DNA of 7,015 nucleotides from SZUA-287 sp036397975 (GTDB taxonomy: Bacteria; Bacteroidota; Ignavibacteria; UBA10030; UBA6906). The DNA is taken from the NCBI GenBank assembly GCA_036397975.1, contig DASWHW010000129.1:1-7015 (forward strand), in the 5' to 3' direction. Under the pieces are notes generated by a model, which saw only the letters and a program-made list of their open reading frames with translations, ran no database searches and was not told the DNA's origin. This document shows positions 1-6,021 of the stretch, in pieces; the first letter of the stretch is position 1; every line of letters starts with the position of its first letter. Both the position numbers and the translations under genes were made by a program.

Positions 1-546
1 ACTGCTTCCTCTTTTCGAAGCAGTGAATTCCCGCATGTAGCGGTCAATCCAATTAACGGCGATGTCTTCGTCACCTACAATAACAAAGGGGCGGGAACAG
101 ATAAGGCAGATATTTTTCTTGTGGTGTCGACGAATGGAGGAACGAATTGGTCAGTCCCTGCCAAGATCAATGACGATGTAACTACAACTGATCAGTGGCA
201 GCCAACAATCGCTATTTCGCCGAACGGCAGCCAGGTAGGAGTTTTCTACTACAGCCGTCAGGAAGATCCGGCCAACAACTTGTTCAAGTTTTACGGTCGC
301 ATCGGTTCTGTTTCCGGGTCAACGGTAACGTTTGATCCGAGCTTCGCAGTAAGCGATGTTGCCTCGCTACCGGAATTCGGTCGAGACGCAGTTATCAACA
401 GCGTCTACATGGGCGACTACAATCATGCTGTTGCAACCTCAGACGCGTTTCACGTGCTTTGGGCTGACAATCGCGACGACCTTCCCGGCGGCGCACCCCG
501 CAAAGATCCAAACGTCTACTACAAGAGAATCCCCACGACGGAGAAC
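1..546 (+). other. Sialidase-like (BNR/Asp-box) propeller end, N-terminally cut
   Basis: Residues 43-50 read STNGGTNW, a canonical Asp-box (S-x-D/N-x-G-x-x-W) that marks blades of sialidase-fold beta-propellers. The preceding stretch, FPHVAVNPINGDVFVTY, and the later MGDYNHAVATSDAFHVLWADNR (from base 409, here split between MGDYNHAVATSD and AFHVLWADNR) are typical of the last blades of exo-alpha-sialidase-like secreted proteins. Asp-boxes are structural and do not prove sialidase activity. The Arg-triad and nucleophile region would be upstream and cannot be judged here. Confidence 0.75.
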
Positions 547-3500
547 TTCGGCTGGGCTCAAGGAATTGTAACAAACCTGAATGGAGGAGCCCCTCTCGGC
601 GGAGTGGTAATTGATTTTGTGGAGAACGTCCCAAAGACAGGTTCAACCACCGACGGTTCAGGGTTCTACTTTGTTGGGGCCCTTGTTGACACACCTGGAA
701 CCACGGCCAATTTCACACTTCGCGCTCGAAAGTTCGGCTTTCTTGATACGACACTAGCGGTCACACTAACGCGATCCGATACGCTCACACAGAATTTTGC
801 AATGACGCCGCTTGACTTGGTGGTGACGAAATCAGAAATCTCCTTCCCCGAAACGCCCGTGCCCGGAATGAGCGTGGATAGCCTTGTCGCGCGTAATCAG
901 GGAACAAGTCCGTTGAACTTAAGCTCTCTGACGACTACCAATCCCGATTTTGCTGTGTCGCCGCCTTCTGCAACAATCCCCGCAGGAGACTCTGTGACCG
1001 TATATGTTACATATACTCCGGCTGTTGAAGGTGTTGATACTGGAAGAGTTGTCATTATCAGCAACTCCGTTTACACGCCGCGCAAGGACGTGGTCCTTGA
1101 TGGGACAGGTATCGGCGTTCCTGTGTTCCTAACAAGTATTGACTCCTTGTCGAGAATAGTAGAAGGAGGAGTTCGCGATTCAATCAGTTTTTATGTAAGG
1201 AATGAAGGGACCACCGCTGGAGAGTTTGCAGCTCGTGCGGTGATGTTTCCACGAGCCCCTTTGAATGGTGCAGCCAACCAGCCGATCATCATACCAATGT
1301 CGGTTCGGAGAGCACAGTCAACAAGCAGGGTGAATCCTTATGTGCCCATCGTTCATCCTGAGGATGAGTTCGCGAACGGACCTGTGACAAGATTTCAAGC
1401 ACCTAAAACGCCGCAATCGCAGCAGTTCAATGAGCTTTCACTCAACAGCTCATCTCCCCTGCAGCAAGTTCCTGAACTCCTCTACTATAAGTTCGACGAA
1501 ACCGGTGGCAACGCAACAACTAACTTCGCAAGCCCTGGTGTTGGAACCAATCCAGCGCCTGTCAATGGCTTGACGATGGGAGGAAGCGGGCAATTTACGA
1601 GCGCGCTCGTGGGCAACGGCGGTACTTCGGGATCAAACAACGTGAACACCGGATGGGCGACCAACCTGGGGACTGGCGCGTGGACAATCAGCTTGTGGAT
1701 AAGCAATCTTCCGGTCAATACCACCCTTTATTACCTGTTTGGTGATGTTGGAGCTAGCACCTTTCGTTGCTTCATTGGTGGCGTGGCAGGAGCCGGTGGT
1801 ATAGCGCTAAGAGGCGGGGGTGGCCCGGATCTCTACATTCTCGGAGCGGCGCCCGGACCGAATGTTGTCACATATACATACGATCCCGCCCTTCCTTCGA
1901 ATCAGTTGAAGGCTTATTTTAACGGCGCACTGACCGCCCAGGCAACTGCCACATACAGCATTAGTGGAACCGGAATGCTTGTGGGAGGCTACAGCACTGT
2001 GACCGGACTCCCCGCCGGTGGTTTACTGGATGAGTTCAGAGTGTACAATCGAGCTCTTGATGCGTTTGAGATTTCATCAACGTGGAATATCGAGCTGGGA
2101 GGCGGCGTGTGGTTCTCAGTCGCTCCCACACAGGGAACCGTGGCACTTGGAGATTCGGTGCTTATGAAAGCGTTCTTCGATGCTACCGACCCGGCTGTTT
2201 ACAACGATCCGGGCGAATATTTTGGACGTCTTGACTTCATGGCAACCAACTCATCCCTGGCCGATACGTTGAGAATACCGGCGCGGATGTTTGTTGAGCC
2301 GAGTGATACCGGAATTCTAGTCGTTGATTCCGACGCGCTCGAATTCGGAAACGTCCCCGTTAATGCAGAGAGTACATTGACAGTCACCGTCCGGAACATT
2401 GGCGCGCAAACCGTGAACGTTACAGACATCAATATTTCCAATCCAAACTTTACGGCAAATCCAACGAGTTTCACCCTTGGCTCATTGGGAACACAAGATG
2501 TTGATGTCACGTTTATGGCACCCGCGCCTCCTGGTCTGCAGACGGGTACGTTGAGTTTTGTTTCCAACGCGGCATCCGCTCAGACTGTTGCTTTGATGGG
2601 TACCAGCGTCGGTGTCCCTGATTTCCTCGCGAGTGTCGATTCGTTGACACAATCCATCGAGGGTGGGACACGCGACTCCATTCTGTTCTACATGAGAAAT
2701 AACGGGACTGGTTCTGGTGATTTTGTTGCTACAGCAATAATGTTCCCGCAGACTGGCCCCAACGGTACTCCGGGAAAACCAATCGTTGTTCCCGCTGTCG
2801 TCAGACCGGCAAAAGCCCCTGCTAACAATCAGATCGGTTGGTCGGACGCGGCTGCTGACGGACACGATCCGGCTTCCGGTGTGTCTGTCTCCCAAAGAAT
2901 TGAGGCCTCCCTGGTGGATCCGCAGTACTACAATTTCAATACAGGCGGAGCTGGCAATACATTTCCATTTAATGTTACTGCCGGAAAGCGAATTCAATGG
3001 CTCTATCTTCCGGGAGATTTTGGGCAGCCAACGCCGGCCCCGCAAGGTAGGATTACAACTCTGTACTTCAGAATCTCAACAGGAGGCAGCGGAACGTACA
3101 CCGATCTATCGATTGCGATGGGTCAGACCACACTCACGGATCTCCCGGCGGGCGATTGGTATTCAGGTCCGTTGCAGCCAGTGTATTTCCGTGCATCGGT
3201 TGATCTGGCGGCGGCAACCGGTGAATGGGTGAGCATCCAGTTGGATGTACCTTTTGCATATGACCCGTCTCAAAGTCTGGTTATCGACATTAACCAATGC
3301 GCCAGATCTGGAACAGGCATGTCGACATTCCATACCGGTATCTCCGGTGTGAAGAGAAACGCTTCCCTCGTTGGTGCGAGCTGCCCGCTGCCGTATGCGA
3401 ACACCTCAACGCTTGTTGCCCACTGTGGAATCGATGTGAGTGGAGGAACGTGGTTCTCGATAGACCCGACCGCGGGAACAGTTGCGGTTGGAGATTCGAT

Positions 3501-5082
3501 TCTCATGAAGGCATATTTTGACGCGACCGATCCTGAAGTCTACAACAACCCCGGAAATTATTTCGGTCAGCTCAAGGTGGAGGCTACAAATTCCGATCTC
3601 GCCGACACACTGCGAATACCGGTACGGCTGTTTGTTGTTCCACCTGCAGGACCGCGCATGACGGTGGATGTTGACTCTCTTGCTTTTGGTGACGTTGAGA
3701 TCGATTCGAGCAGGACACTTCCGCTGGTCGTGCGCAACATTGGTGCTGCGCCGTTGATGGTTACTGGTATATCAATGAGCGATACGAGTTTCTCCGCCGT
3801 GCCGACGAACTTCACTCTGGCCTCTTTAGAAACCCTGAGTGTCAGCGTGACCTTCACTGCGCCTGCCCCCGGAGCAACCCACATGGGGACGATGGGTTTT
3901 GTATCGAACGATCCTTCAGCGCCAACTGTCTCGTTGCAAGGTCGCAGCATTGGTATTGCGAACGTCGTGATCCAACCCGACTCATTCTTCTTTGCAACCT
4001 CATTTGGTGATAGTGTGGACGGAACCATAACCATTCGCAACACAGGATTGGGAGAACTAATGTACTCCAGTCTGGTGGTTGGCGGTTTTGTGGGACAAGA
4101 TTCCACCGAAGTGGGGAGCGCAGCGCTTTCTCTTGCCACATCATCGGCTTTGATGCGCGGCGGCGTTGTCCAGGTAACAAGCAGCGTCCAGTTGAATGAG
4201 ATCAAATCCTGGCTCGTTATTACCACGACGCGTGAATTGAGGTTTATCGTTTACGAAAATACTTCCGGGACAAGCTTCGACAAGATTTTTGAAACGGTGG
4301 TTGCGAGTTCCGGCACTGGTGGTCCGCAATGGTACTCCTCCGGTCCGGTGAACGTGGAATTAGAAGCGGGAAAGACCTATGCCATTGGTGTGAACTGGCC
4401 TGCGCTGACCGGTTTGACCTATCACTGGCAGGCAAGTGCGCCTGTTCCTGTTCCGATCACGTTCGGGAATATTACCGGCGGTTTGGCACAATCAACATTT
4501 CCACCTCCAGCAACTATTACTCAGGGGGCACTCACATCCCTCTACTATACGCAGCTGGTAACGAGCAGTAGTCAATGGCTGAACATCCTTTCGGGTGGCG
4601 CAGGAACAGTAGCATCGGGAGACACCGCATATCTTGGATTCCGCGCATATACGAGCCCGCTCTCCCAGGGGAATTTCCAGGCAGCGATCCGGGTGCAATC
4701 CAACGATCCGATGGCTCCGACGATCTCGGTTCCAGTCGTACTTGACATCGTCACGGGACTGGCTGCGGATGGAGCTCTGATACCGGAGACGTATGAGTTG
4801 TATCAGAACTTCCCGAATCCGTTCAACCCGACAACCCAAATCAAGTTCGGATTGCCGGTGCAAAGTCTGGTCACTTTGAAGATATACAACGTTCTCGGAC
4901 AAGAGGTCACCAGTCTGACCAACGATGTGAAATCAGCTGGCTTCTACACAATGCAATGGAATGGAACGAACAAATCGGGTGCACAGATTTCCAGCGGCGT
5001 GTACTTCTACAGCTTGGAGGCAAAAGCGATCGATGGCAGCAACACGTTCAGGAACATCAAGAAAATGTTGATGCTGAAGTAA
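1..5082 (+). CDS. Giant multidomain secreted/surface protein with T9SS type A sorting domain (5' partial)
   Basis: Frame 1 is open from base 1, so the true start is upstream; the GTG at 121 lies inside a domain and is not a start. The visible 1693 residues (numbered from base 1) are arranged as follows: sialidase-like region 1-182; carboxypeptidase-regulatory-like domain 188-270; ASH-type Ig domain 271-375; repeat unit A 376-874 with a LamG-like insert; repeat unit B 875-1321 with a different beta-rich insert; unit C 1322-1585 with a third insert; T9SS tail 1595-1693. Proteins with this tail cross the outer membrane through the type IX system and are released or anchored on the surface. The role is probably adhesion or glycan binding (inference); no complete catalytic domain is visible. 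Only four cysteines occur, at 590 or so in the LamG insert and at 1100, 1128 and 1142 in the second insert. The stop at 5080-5082 is followed by a strong terminator. The coding call is certain; the function is not. Confidence 0.97.
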   Translation, partial: TASSFRSSEFPHVAVNPINGDVFVTYNNKGAGTDKADIFLVVSTNGGTNWSVPAKINDDVTTTDQWQPTIAISPNGSQVGVFYYSRQEDPANNLFKFYGRIGSVSGSTVTFDPSFAVSDVASLPEFGRDAVINSVYMGDYNHAVATSDAFHVLWADNRDDLPGGAPRKDPNVYYKRIPTTENFGWAQGIVTNLNGGAPLGGVVIDFVENVPKTGSTTDGSGFYFVGALVDTPGTTANFTLRARKFGFLDTTLAVTLTRSDTLTQNFAMTPLDLVVTKSEISFPETPVPGMSVDSLVARNQGTSPLNLSSLTTTNPDFAVSPPSATIPAGDSVTVYVTYTPAVEGVDTGRVVIISNSVYTPRKDVVLDGTGIGVPVFLTSIDSLSRIVEGGVRDSISFYVRNEGTTAGEFAARAVMFPRAPLNGAANQPIIIPMSVRRAQSTSRVNPYVPIVHPEDEFANGPVTRFQAPKTPQSQQFNELSLNSSSPLQQVPELLYYKFDETGGNATTNFASPGVGTNPAPVNGLTMGGSGQFTSALVGNGGTSGSNNVNTGWATNLGTGAWTISLWISNLPVNTTLYYLFGDVGASTFRCFIGGVAGAGGIALRGGGGPDLYILGAAPGPNVVTYTYDPALPSNQLKAYFNGALTAQATATYSISGTGMLVGGYSTVTGLPAGGLLDEFRVYNRALDAFEISSTWNIELGGGVWFSVAPTQGTVALGDSVLMKAFFDATDPAVYNDPGEYFGRLDFMATNSSLADTLRIPARMFVEPSDTGILVVDSDALEFGNVPVNAESTLTVTVRNIGAQTVNVTDINISNPNFTANPTSFTLGSLGTQDVDVTFMAPAPPGLQTGTLSFVSNAASAQTVALMGTSVGVPDFLASVDSLTQSIEGGTRDSILFYMRNNGTGSGDFVATAIMFPQTGPNGTPGKPIVVPAVVRPAKAPANNQIGWSDAAADGHDPASGVSVSQRIEASLVDPQYYNFNTGGAGNTFPFNVTAGKRIQWLYLPGDFGQPTPAPQGRITTLYFRISTGGSGTYTDLSIAMGQTTLTDLPAGDWYSGPLQPVYFRASVDLAAATGEWVSIQLDVPFAYDPSQSLVIDINQCARSGTGMSTFHTGISGVKRNASLVGASCPLPYANTSTLVAHCGIDVSGGTWFSIDPTAGTVAVGDSILMKAYFDATDPEVYNNPGNYFGQLKVEATNSDLADTLRIPVRLFVVPPAGPRMTVDVDSLAFGDVEIDSSRTLPLVVRNIGAAPLMVTGISMSDTSFSAVPTNFTLASLETLSVSVTFTAPAPGATHMGTMGFVSNDPSAPTVSLQGRSIGIANVVIQPDSFFFATSFGDSVDGTITIRNTGLGELMYSSLVVGGFVGQDSTEVGSAALSLATSSALMRGGVVQVTSSVQLNEIKSWLVITTTRELRFIVYENTSGTSFDKIFETVVASSGTGGPQWYSSGPVNVELEAGKTYAIGVNWPALTGLTYHWQASAPVPVPITFGNITGGLAQSTFPPPATITQGALTSLYYTQLVTSSSQWLNILSGGAGTVASGDTAYLGFRAYTSPLSQGNFQAAIRVQSNDPMAPTISVPVVLDIVTGLAADGALIPETYELYQNFPNPFNPTTQIKFGLPVQSLVTLKIYNVLGQEVTSLTNDVKSAGFYTMQWNGTNKSGAQISSGVYFYSLEAKAIDGSNTFRNIKKMLMLK
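562..810 (+). other. Carboxypeptidase regulatory-like domain
   Basis: Residues 188-270 follow the pattern G-x-V-x-N...G.P..GV.I.F...........T..DG.G.Y.F, then a run of beta-strand-like sequence ending in QNFAMTPL. This is the usual form of the CarboxypepD_reg-like transthyretin-type fold, common as a spacer in Bacteroidota surface proteins. It is a structural module and no active site is expected. Confidence 0.75.
811..1125 (+). other. First ASH-type Ig-like domain (choice-of-anchor D-like)
   Basis: Residues 271-375 have the pattern of ASPM/SPD-2/Hydin-like beta-sandwiches: I.F....V......L..RN.GTSPLNL.S.....PDF.V......IPAGDSV.V.VTYTP...G...G.V.I.SN.......V.LDGTG. The domain is homologous by eye to the two later copies at 2302-2622 and 3643-3963. 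It stands alone, without the split domain in front of it that precedes the other two. It is probably a stalk or spacer. Confidence 0.75.
1126..2622 (+). repeat. Repeat unit A: split Ig-like domain with LamG insert, then ASH domain
   Basis: This protein-level repeat unit (residues 376-874) has four parts. They are an N-half (1126-1317, starting FLTSIDSLSRIVEGG), an insert (1318-2100), a C-half (2101-2301, starting GGVWFSVAPTQGTVALGDS) and an ASH domain (2302-2622). By hand alignment without gaps to unit B, the N-halves share 34 of 64 residues, the C-halves 49 of 67, and the ASH domains 51 of 107. The non-insert parts have identical lengths in both units. Synonymous sites differ widely, so the duplication is not recent. 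Confidence 0.88.
1477..2088 (+). other. LamG / concanavalin A-like insert domain
   Basis: Residues 493-696 carry the hallmarks of a Laminin_G_3-type jelly roll: an opening YYKFDETGGN, a central GAWTISLWIS strand, KAYFNGAL before the last strands, and the closing LLDEFRVYNRALDAFEI. Such domains commonly bind glycans or proteins in secreted bacterial enzymes and adhesins. A Ser/Gln/Pro/Asn-rich linker (residues 440-492) connects it to the preceding N-half. It is the guest domain of repeat unit A. Confidence 0.85.
2623..3963 (+). repeat. Repeat unit B: split Ig-like domain with unnamed beta-rich insert, then ASH domain
   Basis: Residues 875-1321 have the same plan as unit A: N-half 2623-2814 (FLASVDSLTQSIEGGTRDS), insert 2815-3441, C-half 3442-3642 (GGTWFSIDPTAGTVAVGDS) and ASH domain 3643-3963. 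The unit is 156 bases (52 codons) shorter than unit A. That equals the difference between the two inserts (261 versus 209 residues), so the scaffold itself has no net indel. Confidence 0.88.
2815..3441 (+). other. Beta-rich insert domain of unit B, no family name recognised
   Basis: Residues 939-1147 do not resemble the LamG insert beyond a similar YY-x-F opening (QYYNFNTGGAGNTFPFN). Key stretches are KRIQWLYLPGDFG, GRITTLYFRIS, LSIAMGQT, PVYFRASVDL and FAYDPSQSLVIDINQC. These look like alternating beta strands of a jelly-roll accessory domain of a kind I associate with T9SS-exported proteins, though I cannot name the family. Three of the protein's four cysteines lie here (residues 1100, 1128, 1142), so one disulfide is possible. 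Confidence 0.6.
3964..4755 (+). repeat. Unit C: divergent third split Ig-like domain with its own insert
   Basis: Residues 1322-1585 repeat the split plan in a more diverged form. The N-half is near 3964-4083 (IQPDSFFFATSFGDSVDG, then ITIRNTGLGELMYSS). The C-half runs 4576-4755 (WLNILSGGAGTVASGDTAYL, later VQSNDPMAPTISVPVVLDIV). The C-half matches the W-x-x-I...AGTVA-x-GD pattern of units A and B. The stretch between (about 4096-4575) is another beta-rich guest, with ELRFIVYENTSGTSFDKIFE and VELEAGKTYAIGVNW. No ASH domain follows; the T9SS tail comes next. Confidence 0.7.
4783..5079 (+). other. T9SS type A C-terminal sorting domain
   Basis: The last 99 residues (1595-1693) show the classic Por-secretion tail: PETYELYQNFPNPFNPTTQI, then VTLKIYNVLGQEV, AGFYTMQWNGTN, SGAQISSGVYFYSLEA and the ending KKMLMLK. 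This fold is recognised by the type IX translocon and is usually removed at the surface. Its presence predicts a Sec signal peptide on the missing N-terminus and T9SS genes elsewhere in the genome. Confidence 0.95.
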
Positions 5083-5107
5083 ACCTCAAACAAAGCCGTT
5101 CGAGCCA

Positions 5108-5151
5108 AAGCCCGGCCCCTTGGCGTCTGCCAAAGAGCCGGGCTTGCTTTT
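5108..5151 (+). terminator. Rho-independent terminator after the giant gene
   Basis: A perfect 9-bp GC-rich stem pairs AAGCCCGGC (5108-5116) with GCCGGGCTT (5137-5145). Inside it a second stem pairs TTGGC (5120-5124) with GCCAA (5129-5133) around a GTCT loop, separated from the outer stem by a 3x3 internal loop. A short T-run (5148-5151) follows. It begins 26 bases after the stop codon and should end the giant-gene transcript. Confidence 0.85.
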
Positions 5152-5192
5152 GCCGTCAGGAATTGGATTGATTAGTCACTGAGTTCACTGAT

Positions 5193-5217
5193 GGATTTCG
5201 GGAATCTCCTGAAATCC
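5193..5217. other. Near-perfect 11-bp hairpin upstream of msrA
   Basis: GGATTTCGGGA (5193-5203) pairs with TCCTGAAATCC (5207-5217) around a 3-base loop, with one G-T wobble. It lies 41 bases after the terminator end and 67 bases before the msrA start. It could be a back-up terminator (followed by TTGTTACCGTTTT, only a weak T-tract), an operator, or part of the msrA leader. Position alone does not decide between these. Confidence 0.5.
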
Positions 5218-5284
5218 TTGTTACCGTTTTGTGATACATTTTTTAGATATTCCCTGAAGTCAAATATGGATTGAGGTCCTGAGA

Positions 5285-5902
5285 ATGAAAATATGTTCAT
5301 CGCCGCTGTTTGTGTTTTCGCTCATCGTTACCCTGTCGCTTGTGAATGGTCAAGGAAAAGGGGAGAAGGGACAGAGGGTTGAAACAGCAACCTTTGCTGG
5401 GGGATGTTTCTGGTGCATGGAGGGACCCTTTGAAGAGTTGCCCGGCGTTATTTCGGTAACATCGGGGTACACCGGAGGACAAAAAAAAGAACCGACGTAT
5501 GAGGAGGTCTCTGCGGGCGGAACCGGACATGCCGAATCGGTCGAGATCATTTTTGATCCTGCCAAGATTTCGTACAAGCAGTTGCTTGATGTGTTTTGGC
5601 ATAATGTCGACCCGACAACGCCCAATCAGCAGTTTTGCGATCGCGGGAGCCAATACCGTTCAGCTATCTTCTATCACAATAAGACCCAGCAACAACTTGC
5701 GGAAGATTCAAGGAAAACAATTGAGGCGATGCCGAAGTTCAAACAAAAGGTATTCACGGAAATAGTACAAGCAACGATTTTCTACCCTGCCGAAGAATAT
5801 CACCAGGATTTCCACACGAAGAATCCGATTCGGTACAATGCCTATCGTTTTGGATGCGGACGAGATCGGCGTCTCAAAGAGCTCTGGGGAGAGAGCAAGT
5901 AG
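5285..5902 (+). CDS. msrA: Exported peptide-methionine (S)-S-oxide reductase MsrA
   Basis: MsrA reduces the S-epimer of methionine sulfoxide in oxidised proteins. The 205-residue product has the catalytic motif GGCFWCME at 39-46, with Cys41 as the expected nucleophile. It also has GYTGG (61-65), GHAESV with Glu84, the DPT turn (109-111), the DRGSQYRSAIFY block (119-130), AEEYHQDF (169-176) and a C-terminal FGCGRDRRL with Cys191 as a likely resolving cysteine. Residues 1-22 form a Sec signal peptide (positive N-end, hydrophobic core 8-20, probable cut after Gly22), so the enzyme should act in the periplasm. It probably repairs envelope proteins and needs a periplasmic electron donor. Length fits a single MsrA domain plus signal; no MsrB domain is fused. 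The ATG start is supported by GAGG at 5273-5276, eight bases away, and by the signal peptide it creates. The 119-base gap to the next gene shows no clear terminator, so co-transcription is possible. Confidence 0.96.
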   Translation: MKICSSPLFVFSLIVTLSLVNGQGKGEKGQRVETATFAGGCFWCMEGPFEELPGVISVTSGYTGGQKKEPTYEEVSAGGTGHAESVEIIFDPAKISYKQLLDVFWHNVDPTTPNQQFCDRGSQYRSAIFYHNKTQQQLAEDSRKTIEAMPKFKQKVFTEIVQATIFYPAEEYHQDFHTKNPIRYNAYRFGCGRDRRLKELWGESK

Positions 5903-6021
5903 TGGTTTGAATATCGATAAGAAAAAATCCGGCAGTTTCTCTCCTTGTTTCGTATATTACTTGTATCATTTCATCGGGTGAAGACAAGCCCGGTTTCCAC
6001 TCATTACGCTGGGAGGAAACA

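Noticed and set aside
121..123. GTG as start codon of the giant gene
   Set aside because: The frame is open back to base 1, and the 40 codons before the GTG continue the sialidase-like fold (FPHVAVNPINGDVFVTY). The gene starts upstream of the window.
2482..3045. 187-codon open frame on the minus strand
   Set aside because: It lies wholly inside the giant gene, and its translation has no recognisable domain and odd composition. The plus-strand frame here is clearly the repeat scaffold.
2786..3232. 148-codon plus-strand open frame in another phase
   Set aside because: It is an overlapping shadow within unit B, has no plausible domain, and the main frame carries conserved motifs throughout.
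1126..3963. Recent tandem DNA duplication or recombination-prone repeat
   Set aside because: The repeat is clear in protein but synonymous positions differ widely between copies, so it is an old duplication without long identical DNA.
3567..4226. 219-codon open frame on the minus strand
   Set aside because: It is antisense to the ASH domain and unit C of the giant gene; the protein shows no motif and mirrors the plus-strand codon pattern.
5218..5250. Possible promoter for msrA (TTGTTA at 5218, TACATTTT at 5235 or TAGATA at 5244)
   Set aside because: The elements resemble either the housekeeping or the Bacteroidota TAnnTTTG type, but the spacings (11, 14 or 20 bases) fit neither well. A promoter is expected here, but I cannot place it.
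5945..5969. Possible promoter for the lipoprotein gene (TTGTTT, TATATT, TATCAT)
   Set aside because: AT-rich boxes are present, but no pair has a normal spacing, and read-through from msrA is equally possible.
5903..6021. Terminator or RNA gene between msrA and the lipoprotein gene
   Set aside because: Only weak pairings (for example CGGG with CCCG around 5975-5992) and a trivial TATCGATA palindrome are present; there is no stem followed by a T-run.
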